The notes: generated from the letters alone by a model not told the origin. DNA of 64,000 nucleotides from Algoriphagus sp. (GCA_018336015.1 JAGXQZ010000010.1:62001-126000), one strand, 5' to 3'. Counted from the stretch's first letter, positions 9,157 through 17,463 are shown. Made by a program: numbers and translations.

Positions 9157-10674
9157 TTAATACATCTTTTCGCTCAACACACTCATGATTGTCAAAATCC
9201 CTTCCTTGTAGTTTCCAAGTCTGAGGTTTTCATTGGGACTGTGTTGGTTGTTGTCTGCATTGACGGTGGGGATGGTGACCGCAGGAATGCCTAAAGCATC
9301 CACGAAAGGTGAAATCGGAATCGATCCGCCTGAAATCCGAATCTGAACTGGATCCTGACCGAAGGCTCTATTCATCGCCTTTCTCAGCCAAGCGCCAGTA
9401 GGGGAATCCATCGGGGTTCGGAAGGCCTGATAGGAAATCGAAGTATTGACTTTTACGATTTTGGGATAAGTCATCCGTTCTTCATCGGTTGGGTCTTTTT
9501 CCACTATGTGAAAACCCTGCTTTCTAATATGATCTTTGATCAGGCCAAATAGCCTCACCGGATCAGATTCGGGTACCAATCGCATGTCCAGTTCCGCCAC
9601 CGCCGTGGCAGGGATGATCGTGGTGGCTTGCGCGCCAGTGTAGCCAGCAGACATACCGCGGATGTTAAGCGATGGGTAATTGATGCTTTCCTGATAGCTT
9701 TTGCCCACTTGATCCGTTCGGCCTAAGCCAAGTCTTTTCTTCACTGAAGGTTCATTGTCCGGTACGGCAGCAAAAATTTTCCGCTCTGCTTCAGTAAAGG
9801 TGATGCCGTCATAGAATCCTGGGATGACCACCCGTCCGTTTTCATCCTTCATGGAGGCCAAAAGTTGAGACATTAACAAAGCCGGATTGGGAGCATAGTT
9901 TCCGTAGTGACCGCTGTGTTGAGGTAGCTTGGGCCCGTAGGTAGTGAGAAAAAGCTCTGAGATTCCCCGTGCACCATAGCTCAAAGTTGGGAGATTGGAG
10001 GTATGTCTGGGACCATCCATGATGAGCATGAGGTCTGCTGATAGCTTTTCTTTGTATTGGATGACTGCCGCGGGGAGTCGGGGAGAGCCCTGTTCTTCCT
10101 CAAAGTCAAGAATAATCTTCACGGAATAATCCGGAGAAATTCCAGCCTCCATCAATGCATCCCAAGCGGTTATCAGCATGGCCAAAGGACCTTTGTCGTC
10201 TGAGGTGGACCGTCCAAAAACTCTCCAATCAGGGTTGTATTCGGTTGGCAGTCTTTCCATCGGAAGTACTTCCCAAGTTCCGCTTGCAGTTTGCGCTTTG
10301 AGTACGGGTTCGTAGGCATTGGGCTGATCCCACTTGCTGATATCTACCGCCTGTCCGTCTACGTGAAAATAGAAAAGTGCCGTTTTCTTGGCGTTAGGCT
10401 GCTTTTTCTCTACCAAAAGCAAAGGAATCCCTCCTGTCTCCAATCGCTCGGTGGTCCATTTTCTTTCCAAGAAGACTCGCTCACACCATTGAACATTGAC
10501 TTCGATTTGCTCGGGAAACACCGCGTCATTGGGCATCGAGACGATCTCATTGAGCAGTTTGAGACCAGCCTGCCAGTGTTTTTCGGTCAGAGATTCCAGT
10601 TTGGCTCGGTCAGGAGTCTGTGCAAAAAGTCCTGTGGAAAATAGGAAGGCTAGAAGAAGGGCGAATCTTTTCAT
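9157..10674 (-). CDS. Secreted M20-family metallopeptidase (dipeptidase-like)
   Basis: 505 residues from the ATG at 10674; a longer frame to 10704 would spoil the signal peptide, which reads KRFALLLAFLFSTGLFAQ. Zinc-site motifs of the M20 family are present: FHVDGQ (His104), GRSTSDDKGPLA, DFEEEQGSP with the catalytic Glu, and the C-terminal HSPNENLRLGNY with the last ligand His. The dimerisation insert lies between them, roughly residues 230-400. The length and the DDKGP motif fit dipeptidases or carboxypeptidases of the M20 ArgE/DapE/CPG2 group. It probably trims peptides in the periplasm or outside the cell. The exact substrate is not readable. Confidence 0.88.
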   Translation of the reverse strand: MKRFALLLAFLFSTGLFAQTPDRAKLESLTEKHWQAGLKLLNEIVSMPNDAVFPEQIEVNVQWCERVFLERKWTTERLETGGIPLLLVEKKQPNAKKTALFYFHVDGQAVDISKWDQPNAYEPVLKAQTASGTWEVLPMERLPTEYNPDWRVFGRSTSDDKGPLAMLITAWDALMEAGISPDYSVKIILDFEEEQGSPRLPAAVIQYKEKLSADLMLIMDGPRHTSNLPTLSYGARGISELFLTTYGPKLPQHSGHYGNYAPNPALLMSQLLASMKDENGRVVIPGFYDGITFTEAERKIFAAVPDNEPSVKKRLGLGRTDQVGKSYQESINYPSLNIRGMSAGYTGAQATTIIPATAVAELDMRLVPESDPVRLFGLIKDHIRKQGFHIVEKDPTDEERMTYPKIVKVNTSISYQAFRTPMDSPTGAWLRKAMNRAFGQDPVQIRISGGSIPISPFVDALGIPAVTIPTVNADNNQHSPNENLRLGNYKEGILTIMSVLSEKMY

Positions 10675-10962
10675 AAGGGGTGATTTTCTATTGCAGAGAT
10701 ACACAAAAAATGGGAGAGGTGTATCCTAGTTTTGCTGCCAAGTGCATAGCAAATAATGGAGAGCCCGCAAAGATTTTAAATCACAGATGAGCACAGATGG
10801 TTCAAGACGTTAAGTCTCCTTGTGGTTTTTTAAATTTTTAACCCGATAGTTTACCAGAGCCCACATCGCTATAGATCCTAGTGGTAGAAATTAGAGACTA
10901 GCTTAGTCAGTTTAAAGGAATAAATACTCCGCGACCTCTGTGTCTCCGCGGTCAGTCATCTA
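10675..10962. repeat. Non-coding gap with CGCAAAG / CACAGATG type repeats
   Basis: The gap contains GCAAAGATTTTAAATCACAG near 10770, then AGCACAGATGG, and at 10928-10952 CCGCG...CTCTGTGTCTCCGCGG. Related words occur at 12773-12912 and 57630-57740. No gene is seen. Confidence 0.5.
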
Positions 10963-11427
10963 TTACTCTTCCGAGGTCAGATTCAGTTGTCTGCCTTCTT
11001 TTTTCGCTTTTTCATCCAAAGCGGTACCAACTGCAATACCAATGGCCATTCCCATTGGTAAGCCTATTCCCAAAAAGGCCATATTTCCAAGGCTTACCCC
11101 AAATATTACCCCAAACGGAAGTCCAAAAGCAGACATGCCCAATGCCATCCACTGGTTACGGAAGTGATACTTGGGAACCAACTTGAGTTCTTTTTCTAAA
11201 AGTTTCAGTAACTCACCTAGGGTTGTGGAAACTAATTTTTCAAAAGGTTTACCTAAGAGGGTGGAGGTGTTGATACGGCCGATCTTGGAGTTGATGGTTT
11301 GAATCAGATCAGCAGGCAAGGGTCTTTTTTGGAGATCTGTTATCAGTCGGTTTAGCTTTTGAGTCGCCCCTTTGAGGGTTGTATTACTGATAAATTGCTC
11401 ATTGGGTTGAAGTTCGAAGAGTGTCAT
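10963..11427 (-). CDS. Small membrane protein with a glycine-rich hydrophobic hairpin
   Basis: 154 residues and no domain that I can name. The first 95 residues look soluble and helical (Lys/Leu-rich). From about residue 95 to 138 there are two Gly- and Ala-rich hydrophobic stretches (MSAFGLPFGVIFGVSLG and MAFLGIGLPMGMAIGIAVG), which look like glycine-zipper transmembrane helices. A short charged tail (EKAKKEGRQL) ends the protein. It is upstream of the RBBP9-like gene's 3' end on the same strand but leads away from it. The function is unknown. Confidence 0.7.
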   Translation of the reverse strand: MTLFELQPNEQFISNTTLKGATQKLNRLITDLQKRPLPADLIQTINSKIGRINTSTLLGKPFEKLVSTTLGELLKLLEKELKLVPKYHFRNQWMALGMSAFGLPFGVIFGVSLGNMAFLGIGLPMGMAIGIAVGTALDEKAKKEGRQLNLTSEE

Positions 11428-11485
11428 GGTTGAGGAGGAAAAGTTTTGGTTTTCTGAGTAAGCGATTTTCTGGTTTTGCTATGTT

Positions 11486-12034
11486 TTAACCCAATCGCTT
11501 CAAAAGTTCAAGCCCTTCGTCCCATTTCGTATGTCCGGAGGCTACATTGATATGTCCCGCCGGACCAAGGGAGACAAACTCGCTGCCCCAGGCTGAAGCG
11601 AAAAATGCTGCTCGCTCAAATGATACCCAGGGATCATCCGTGCTTGCCACCACTAAGGAAGGGAAAGGGATTTTTTCTAATGGGATTGGCGAAAAGCCAA
11701 CCGCAGGAAAGGTGTATACCGGGTTTTCTATATCGCTGGGAGCCACGAGCATGGCCCCTTTGATCTTTCTGCCAAATCGTTGGGCCCAGTGTGCGATCTC
11801 CGTACAGCCCAAACTATGCCCAATCAATATTACCACTGAAGGGTCGAACTTCTTTACTTCTTCCTCAATTCCCTGCACCCAAGACTCACAATCTGGTGCA
11901 TCCCATTCTTTCTGTTGGATTCGGCGAAATTGCGGTCCAGACTCCTCAAAGTAAGTTTGCCAATGTTCAGGTCCAGAATTGCCAAGTCCGGGTACTATCA
12001 GGTTATAGTTTTCTTTGGCCAAGTAAAAATTCAT
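11486..12034 (-). CDS. RBBP9/YdeN-family serine hydrolase
   Basis: 182 residues, matching the short alpha/beta-hydrolase family of human RBBP9 and Bacillus YdeN. VPGLGNSGPEHWQ at the N-terminus is a clear family signature. The nucleophile Ser74 sits in IGHSLGC, the acid is in STDDPW (133-134), and His161 is in GPAGHINVASGH. These enzymes hydrolyse small esters or amides, and the natural substrate is unknown. No signal peptide, so cytoplasmic. The 63-residue membrane protein gene lies just upstream on the same strand, with 29 bases between them, so the two may be cotranscribed. Confidence 0.9.
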   Translation of the reverse strand: MNFYLAKENYNLIVPGLGNSGPEHWQTYFEESGPQFRRIQQKEWDAPDCESWVQGIEEEVKKFDPSVVILIGHSLGCTEIAHWAQRFGRKIKGAMLVAPSDIENPVYTFPAVGFSPIPLEKIPFPSLVVASTDDPWVSFERAAFFASAWGSEFVSLGPAGHINVASGHTKWDEGLELLKRLG

Positions 12035-12063
12035 TTTTTATGTAAAGTCTACTTATGCAAATC

Positions 12064-12255
12064 TCACATTGGTTTTTCTGTCTTTTTCTTTCCAAAAAAT
12101 CCAACTCCTATTAATGCTCCACCCAATAAGGCAAAGTATTTTCCGTAGTCAGCTAGTTTTAAAAGTAATTCATTTTGAAAATTATCCGCCAAAATAAGGA
12201 AGAGGGAAGAGATGAAAAGGATTACTCCTAAAATTCCTACTGTTCTATTTTTCAT
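12064..12255 (-). CDS. Small two-helix membrane protein, unknown function
   Basis: 63 residues with two hydrophobic segments (about 8-23 and 39-54), a short Asn/Gln-rich loop, and a lysine-rich tail (FFGKKKTEKPM). It lies just upstream of the RBBP9-like hydrolase on the same strand. I do not recognise the family. The clean ATG start and typical membrane topology support a real gene. Confidence 0.6.
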   Translation of the reverse strand: MKNRTVGILGVILFISSLFLILADNFQNELLLKLADYGKYFALLGGALIGVGFFGKKKTEKPM

Positions 12256-12403
12256 ATTTGTTTTAGTTGTAATTTATTCGGCTTGCCTTTGTGCTTAGGG
12301 AAGACTTTCTTTTTTTTAGACTTTCTAAATATAATATATCGGATATAACATTAACTCTTGCGGAATGGATTTGGTGTCAAGTAAGGTTCTGGAAGGTAAA
12401 CAC

Positions 12404-12739
12404 TTACTTTTCTTTCAGTGCCTCTCCTTCAAACCGAATTCCTTCCCAACCTCCTTGGATAAAGTTGCGAATGTTTTGGTGGTCGGTACCATCAGGATTG
12501 CCGAGCACATCCACGCGGTAGTAGTCTCCGAAAAGGGCAAGCGTTTGATCTTGGGTCAGTCCGTGAAGCTTCGCAAAAGAAAAAATCTTGCAGCTGCCAT
12601 TGTTTTGTCCGGCTTCGTTGACTGTTGTGCCATTGGTGAAGCGGGCAGGGGTGAAGTCGTAGTGCGCATCGATGTGGGCGATGACCTCAGGAAAGGTGAT
12701 GGTCTCGGGGGCTAGTTGGATTTTTTCTTCTAAGGTCAT
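12404..12739 (-). CDS. HopJ-family protein
   Basis: 111 residues that match the HopJ type III effector family end to end: IDAHYDFTPARFTNG, NEAGQNNGSCKIFSFAKLHGL, QTLALFGDYYR and HQNIRNFIQGGWEGI. The name comes from a Pseudomonas syringae effector, but homologues are widespread in free-living bacteria without a type III system, and none is visible here. The gene probably has a housekeeping role that is not known. It is preceded by a 140-bp nested inverted repeat that separates it from the mutarotase gene. Confidence 0.9.
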   Translation of the reverse strand: MTLEEKIQLAPETITFPEVIAHIDAHYDFTPARFTNGTTVNEAGQNNGSCKIFSFAKLHGLTQDQTLALFGDYYRVDVLGNPDGTDHQNIRNFIQGGWEGIRFEGEALKEK

Positions 12740-12772
12740 GGTGTTCTAGTTTTGGGGCGAAGATCTTCTTTT

Positions 12773-12912
12773 TTCACCGCAGAGACGCAAAGGGCGCAAA
12801 GAAAAAGAAGGTAGTGGTCAGTCTCAGTTTCCAGCATTCCTGTTTCAATGCTTACTGAGACTGATCACTGAACACTTATAAATCTTCGTGTTCTCCGCGT
12901 CTCTGCGGTGAA
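12773..12912. repeat. 140-bp nested inverted repeat between hopJ-like and mutarotase genes
   Basis: The outer arms TTCACCGCAGAGACGC (12773-12788) and GCGTCTCTGCGGTGAA (12897-12912) are perfect 16-bp complements. Inside them, AGTGGTCAGTCTCAGT (12813-12828) pairs with ACTGAGACTGATCACT (12854-12869) at 15 of 16 positions. No open frame of substance and no target-site duplication is evident. It resembles a MITE- or REP-like element. Confidence 0.85.
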
Positions 12913-12916
12913 TCCA

Positions 12917-13258
12917 TTAAAGACCGGATTTGAAAATACGATCCATCAGCACCCATTTTTCACCGGGTTTGGCCCAGGGGAGTGGCTGCTGGAATCCCCA
13001 CATCAGGGCTTCCCATTTGGCGATGATGGGGTTGGCGGCGTCCATTTCGGCTTTTTTCTCAAAGGTAAAGTCGTCCACCGTCTCGAGAATCATAAACATC
13101 CGGTTGCCGGTACGGAAAATCTCAATGTTCAAAATCCCGCAGTCGATGTCGTGCTGGGTGACTTCGGGCCAAGCGGCACCGGGAGCGTGGTGAGCTTCGT
13201 ATACTCGGATGGATTCGGCGTCATCGATCAGATCAAGGGCTAGGCAGAAGCGTTTCAT
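12917..13258 (-). CDS. L-rhamnose mutarotase-family protein
   Basis: 113 residues with a ferredoxin-like fold typical of RhaM/YiiL and related L-fucose mutarotases: MKRFCLALDL, YEAHHAPGAAWPEVTQ with the His pair, and GNRMFMILET, WGFQQPLPWAKPGEKWVLMDRIF. Such enzymes interconvert the alpha and beta anomers of a 6-deoxy sugar so that downstream enzymes are not rate-limited. The neighbouring aldo-keto reductase looks like L-galactose/L-fucose dehydrogenase, so the real substrate may be L-fucose and not L-rhamnose. Cytoplasmic. It is separated from its cluster by a repeat-filled gap of 353 bases. Confidence 0.9.
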   Translation of the reverse strand: MKRFCLALDLIDDAESIRVYEAHHAPGAAWPEVTQHDIDCGILNIEIFRTGNRMFMILETVDDFTFEKKAEMDAANPIIAKWEALMWGFQQPLPWAKPGEKWVLMDRIFKSGL

Positions 13259-13611
13259 TTGATTTCGGGTTTCGGATTGTTGATTTCGGATTTGTAAAAC
13301 TTCAGGGTTCGGTGTTCAGTATTCGATATTTAAAGGTTGTCGGGTTGTCTGCTACGCGTTGTCGAGTTGTCACGTCATTGCGAGGGGCATTTTTCAAACC
13401 TGAGATTAAACGATAAATTTTCAAAGCCCCGAAGCAATCTTTTGAGATTATTGGGTTGTCAGCTATGCGTTGTCACGTTCCAAGGTGTTTGGCGTTCGGT
13501 GTTCAGGCTTCAGTATTCGATATTTTTTTTAGAAAAGGCAGCCCTTGTCGCAAGTCTCAAAAGTTACCTTAGATCTCGTAAATCGTATTTCGTACATCGT
13601 ACTTTTCATCA
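13259..13611. repeat. Non-coding repeat gap inside the sugar cluster
   Basis: This stretch carries two copies of the GAATACTGAACACCGAA family (minus orientation, 13306-13331 and 13493-13525). It also carries a 38-base GTTGTC-rich repeat (13334-13371) with a partial copy at 13453-13480, and CGTAAATCGTATTTCGTACA (13577-13596). An open frame across it codes only for translated repeat and is not a gene. Confidence 0.75.
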
Positions 13612-14427
13612 TTACCTAAAAAACCTTTGAAACGCCTCGATCGTCTGCTTCGCAGCGGCATTGGGATTGGGAAAAGGAAAAGCCTCAGCAGAGACATAGC
13701 CTGAATAGCCAATTTCTTTTAAGGCTTCGGCAATCGGTCCCATATCGGTATGACCAAATCCCATGGGTTTTCGGTTGGAATCGGCGAAATGGACATGCCC
13801 GATGTGGTTTCCATTTTTTCGGATCGATGCTGCAAGGTGGTCTTCTTCGATGTTCATATGAAAGAGATCTGCCAAGAGTTTTACATGGCTTAACTCAATT
13901 CTTTCCAGAAATCCACTTCCAGCTTCCAAGGTATTGAACAGGTTGGTTTCGTAGCGATTGAGTGGTTCATAGATGAGCGTGACTCCAAGAGAAGCCGCAT
14001 GTTTTCCTAGAACTTCAAGTCCCTCGGCTAGTAGCTTGAAGGTTTCCTCCCGATTGCCCGAGGGCAGGACATTTCCCTGCATCGAACCGATGATCGCCGG
14101 CGCATCGAATTGGGCTCCAAAGCTGATCATCTCAGCGACAAAGTCAATTGCCTTTTGGCGGATCGAAGCATCGGGATCAGTAAGGGTCAAGCCATGGAGC
14201 ACTTTGCCTGCACCCGTGCCTACAGCGGCGAGTTGCAGTCCATAGTGGTCGAGTAGTTGTTTCAGGTGATTCGCATCGAGGTCTGTTCCGGATCGGGTGA
14301 AAAGTTCCACTCCGTCAAAACCCAGATTGGCGGCTTTTTTCAAACTTTCTTCCAAGTCATGCCAAAAGATCCAAGGACCTTGAGTCATGGTTTCGATCAG
14401 GTTGAGGGTGACAGCGGATCGGATCAT
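13612..14427 (-). CDS. Xylose isomerase-like TIM-barrel sugar isomerase/epimerase
   Basis: 271 residues from the ATG at 14427, which overlaps the stop of the upstream dehydrogenase as ATGA; a longer frame adds residues from inside that gene. The TIM barrel shows LGFDGVELFTRSG, a metal-site series YEPLNRYETNLFNT (Glu), LLADLFHMNIEE (Asp/His), GHVHFADSNR and YVSAEAFPFPNP (Glu). Those four ligands fit hydroxypyruvate isomerase and tagatose 3-epimerase relatives of the AP endonuclease 2 superfamily. No signal peptide. Coupling to the zinc dehydrogenase suggests it acts on the same sugar acid or keto-sugar. Confidence 0.85.
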   Translation of the reverse strand: MIRSAVTLNLIETMTQGPWIFWHDLEESLKKAANLGFDGVELFTRSGTDLDANHLKQLLDHYGLQLAAVGTGAGKVLHGLTLTDPDASIRQKAIDFVAEMISFGAQFDAPAIIGSMQGNVLPSGNREETFKLLAEGLEVLGKHAASLGVTLIYEPLNRYETNLFNTLEAGSGFLERIELSHVKLLADLFHMNIEEDHLAASIRKNGNHIGHVHFADSNRKPMGFGHTDMGPIAEALKEIGYSGYVSAEAFPFPNPNAAAKQTIEAFQRFFR

Positions 14428-15452
14428 TGGTCTTCGAGGTTGAGCATGATTTTGATGATTCCCTGTGGGTTTTTGGCCCAAGCGTCCATAGTCTCGGGTG
14501 CTTCATCGATCGGGATCACTTTGGAAATAACGGCATCCACGGGGAATTTTCCTGCTTCGAGGTAGGCGATCACCTCAGGGAAGTCGCTCTTCCCAACACA
14601 ATTTCGCGAACCCAAAATCTCGATTTCCTTCTGGACAAAGAGGGAAGTGTTAAACTCCACGGGAGCTTTGGCATAGCCGATGCAGACCACCCGACCCAAA
14701 AAGGCCACTTCTTCTACCGCACTTCGGTAGGTCTGTGGACTTCCTACTGCTTCGATGATCACATCGGGTCCGTCTCCTCCAGTGATTTCCTGCAATCTTG
14801 CATGAAGGTCTTCTTTTCCAGGGTTGATGGTATGAGCCACGCCGATTTTGCGGGCGATGTCGAGCTTGGAGTCGTCAAGATCCACGGCGATGACCTGGGC
14901 GCCTTTGTTTACGGCTGAGGCTACTGCACCCAAACCCACAATCCCACAGCCGATCACAGCTACCCGGTCTTCCGAGCTGACTCTGCCTCGACTGGCGGCG
15001 TGAAAACCTACCGTCAGTGGTTCGACGAGTGCGAGCTCGCTGAGGCTAAGTTTATCAGAGGGGAACACATCCTGCCAAGGTGCGGTGATGTATCGGGTCA
15101 TAGCACCCGGACGGCGCACGCCCATGGTTTTATTGGTTTTGCAAGCATTGGGCCGGCCCTTTCGACAGGCCACGCAGGTGCCGCAGGCGAGGTAAGGGTA
15201 GAGGGTGACCCTGGTACCGAGCTGGATGGATTCAGGAACTTCATCGCCCAGCGCTACAATGGTTGCCCCGACTTCATGACCAAGCACGTTGGGGTATTCC
15301 TGCAGGGGAAAAAGGCCTTTGAAGCCATTCAGATCACCACCGCAGAATCCGACCTTGCCGACCTCGAGAAGGACTTCGCCGGATTTTGGGCTGGGTTTTT
15401 CAATTTCACGAACTTCTGTTTTACCGATTTCGGTAAGGAAAAATGCTTTCAT
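14424..15452 (-). CDS. Zinc-dependent medium-chain alcohol dehydrogenase (sugar-acid/polyol type)
   Basis: 342 residues of the MDR superfamily. Catalytic zinc ligands are Cys37 (GFCGGD) and His59-Glu60 (LGHE). The structural zinc site is formed by Cys90, 93, 96 and 104 (ACGTCVACRKGRPNAC). The NAD-binding Rossmann motif reads VIGCGIVGLGAV, followed by VDLDD whose Asp suggests NAD over NADP. It resembles L-galactonate-5-dehydrogenase, L-threonine and sorbitol dehydrogenases. In this cluster, oxidation of a C6 sugar acid is the most sensible role, but the substrate is inferred. It is coupled to the downstream TIM barrel gene. Confidence 0.88.
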   Translation of the reverse strand: MKAFFLTEIGKTEVREIEKPSPKSGEVLLEVGKVGFCGGDLNGFKGLFPLQEYPNVLGHEVGATIVALGDEVPESIQLGTRVTLYPYLACGTCVACRKGRPNACKTNKTMGVRRPGAMTRYITAPWQDVFPSDKLSLSELALVEPLTVGFHAASRGRVSSEDRVAVIGCGIVGLGAVASAVNKGAQVIAVDLDDSKLDIARKIGVAHTINPGKEDLHARLQEITGGDGPDVIIEAVGSPQTYRSAVEEVAFLGRVVCIGYAKAPVEFNTSLFVQKEIEILGSRNCVGKSDFPEVIAYLEAGKFPVDAVISKVIPIDEAPETMDAWAKNPQGIIKIMLNLEDQ

Positions 15453-15653
15453 CTTTATTTACGATTTACGAGGTACGAGTTACGATATGGAGAGCGAATT
15501 TTGACTCTCTTGTTTGTTCAATCTTTGTGGTTTATTAATTTCTAAATCTCTCAATCTCATTATTTTCAAGAAATATCGAATACCGAACATCGAATGATGA
15601 ACACCGAACGTCGCACTCCGATTGTAGGAAAATCCGAAATCCCAAATCCGACA
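15453..15653. repeat. Non-coding gap with GAACACCGAAC repeats
   Basis: It contains ATTTACGATTTACGAGGTAC near 15458 and at 15571-15610 a plus-strand copy of the AAATATCGAATAC-CGAACA repeat, which is also seen inverted at 13306-13331. It splits the dehydrogenase from the aldo-keto reductase. No gene is seen. Confidence 0.7.
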
Positions 15654-16586
15654 TCATAAATTATTCTCCTCCTTCCCCTCAAACCACATCCTGTTTTTGA
15701 CGGGTTCGACGAGGGTGAGGATCTTGTTCAGGAGTTCTTCGGGGATTTCCAGGTCCACGGCCTCCAGGTTTTGCTGCACAACCTTGACCTCGCACATGCC
15801 CACGATGGTCGTAGCGATCAGGGGATGGTCCATGGCAAATCGTAAGGCGACCTGACTCAAGGAAAAGCCATAGCTTTTGCAAAGCTCCAACAAAATCGGC
15901 TGCATGGCTTTGACCTCAGCTGGTGATCGGTGCCAGGGTGGAAGCGAGGCATCCGACAGGATTCGCTGCATCAGCGGGGCGGCATTCATCAGGCCAAACC
16001 CCATTTCCTGAGACAGCGGCACGAGCTCATCGTTGATCTCGTCTTCCAGCAAATTGTAATGTGCCCAAGATAGCACCGTGTCGGGATTGGTTTCTCGGGC
16101 GATCTGAGCGAGATAGCGTACAGGAAGGCCTGTGATACCCCAGAATCGGGCCTTTCCGGATTGGACTACCTCCTGAATGGCAGGTACAGCTTCCTCCATA
16201 ATGATCTGCTTGTCCACAAACTCGATGTCGTGAAGCTGAAAGAGGTCGAGGTAGTCGGTTTTCAGACGGGTGAGGGATTCGTCTATGCTTTGGAGGATTC
16301 TTTTCCTGGAAAAGTCAAAGTGCTGCAAGTCGTAGCGACCGCATTTGCTGGCGAGGATGACCTCTTTTCGCTTTCCTTCGAGGGCTTTTCCAAGTCGGCT
16401 TTCTGCCAAAGTCAGTCCATAAAAAGGGGAAACGTCTACGAAATTGACACCATGGTCGAGGGCGAGATGAACAGCAGCGATGGCTTCTTTTTCATCTACA
16501 GGATCAAAGACATTGCCCATGGGAGAGGCACCAAAACCAAGGATGGAAACGTCAAGACCGGTTTTGCCTAAGGTGCGGTACTGCAT
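15654..16586 (-). CDS. Aldo/keto reductase, L-galactose/L-fucose dehydrogenase-like
   Basis: 310 residues. GFGASPMGNVFDPV, FVDVSPFYG (catalytic Tyr), ASKCGRY (catalytic Lys), QLHDIEF (catalytic His) and KARFWGITGLPVRYL closely match plant L-galactose dehydrogenase and bacterial L-fucose dehydrogenase in the AKR superfamily. These enzymes oxidise the C1 of the sugar with NAD(P) to a lactone. With a mutarotase, a TIM barrel isomerase and a zinc dehydrogenase on the same strand, it probably opens a non-phosphorylating L-fucose or L-galactose route. The usual alternative reading as a generic aldo/keto reductase is less informative. Confidence 0.88.
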   Translation of the reverse strand: MQYRTLGKTGLDVSILGFGASPMGNVFDPVDEKEAIAAVHLALDHGVNFVDVSPFYGLTLAESRLGKALEGKRKEVILASKCGRYDLQHFDFSRKRILQSIDESLTRLKTDYLDLFQLHDIEFVDKQIIMEEAVPAIQEVVQSGKARFWGITGLPVRYLAQIARETNPDTVLSWAHYNLLEDEINDELVPLSQEMGFGLMNAAPLMQRILSDASLPPWHRSPAEVKAMQPILLELCKSYGFSLSQVALRFAMDHPLIATTIVGMCEVKVVQQNLEAVDLEIPEELLNKILTLVEPVKNRMWFEGKEENNL

Positions 16587-16855
16587 AGGTTATGGGGTAG
16601 GTTTGAAAGAATAGGATTCTTTTCCAAGATAGGAGAATTTTTAAAGGATGGAATCCTGAAATGTGTGGAGCGTGCCAAAAAGAAAATGGACTGCTGATTG
16701 GGTTGCTGGGGTGAGAAAAAGAGGACTTATGGTTCCTAATGTACTAGGTTGAAAAACAGGGCCAAAGTTGACCAAAGTGGCTTAGAGTTTTTTTAATGGA
16801 TAAGCTTTTTTCTCCCTATTTTGGGTTTGGATTAATCTCTGGAAAATAAATAAAA

Positions 16856-17422
16856 GTGGGCTACTTACAGATCATCGCATTTTTGACGTATTTCTCTTGG
16901 ATGGGAATAACTCAGCAAAAAGACTGCGAACTCCGGAAATCTGCAGAGGGAATAGAGGTGTACACCTGTAAAATGGCAAATTCCAAAATCAATTCCATCC
17001 AGTCTACCTTCACGGTTTCCTCCTCCTTATCAGCACTTTCGGAGGCATTATTCGATTTGGACAACTTCCACAAGTGGCAATACAAAATCGTCAAAACAGA
17101 GCTACTGAAGAGCATCTCGAAAAACGAGTTTGTCTATCGAGCCGAGTTGGAGACCCCATGGCCGGTCTCCAACAGGGATTTGATTCTGCATGTGAAAATG
17201 GCGCCTACTTCCAATCCCAATGAGTTCCATTTCTCTGCCATTGGTAAGCCTGATTTCATTGCACCTCGAGAGGGCTTTGTACGCGTTCCGGTGAGTGAAG
17301 CCCATTGGTACATCAAGGTTGTGGACAAGAATTCCATTCATATCAAGCACAGCATTTTGATCGATCCGGGAGGGGCTATTCCTGCTTGGCTGATGAACCT
17401 TTCACTCGCAGAAGGACCGTAG
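16856..17422 (+). CDS. START-domain lipid-binding-like protein, truncated by a premature stop
   Basis: 188 residues from a GTG at 16856 (an in-frame TAA at 16847 rules out a longer start), beginning with a hydrophobic signal-like stretch. The START/StAR-like fold is visible: FDLDNFHKWQYKIVKT, ETPWPVSNRDLIL, and IDPGGAIPAWLMNL. The frame ends in AEGP followed by TAG at 17420-17422. In relatives this Pro is followed by YETF, and here the same frame continues ETFRNLRAYLG to a TGA at 17465-17467. The TAG probably replaced a Tyr codon and removes the last helix, which caps the lipid cavity. It may be a recent pseudogene. Confidence 0.75.
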   Translation: MGYLQIIAFLTYFSWMGITQQKDCELRKSAEGIEVYTCKMANSKINSIQSTFTVSSSLSALSEALFDLDNFHKWQYKIVKTELLKSISKNEFVYRAELETPWPVSNRDLILHVKMAPTSNPNEFHFSAIGKPDFIAPREGFVRVPVSEAHWYIKVVDKNSIHIKHSILIDPGGAIPAWLMNLSLAEGP

Positions 17423-17463
17423 GAGACCTTTAGAAATCTGCGAGCCTATTTGGGTTCAGGGAA

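Noticed and set aside
12404..12739. Type III secretion effector function for the HopJ-family protein
   Set aside because: No type III apparatus is in the window, and HopJ homologues are common in bacteria without it.
13337..13630. Plus-strand frame in the sugar-cluster gap
   Set aside because: It translates the GTTGTC and GAACACC repeats, with no protein-like conservation, and runs into the convergent isomerase gene.
15000..15545. Plus-strand frame of 181 residues
   Set aside because: It lies antisense to the zinc dehydrogenase, whose motifs are certain, and is a shadow frame.
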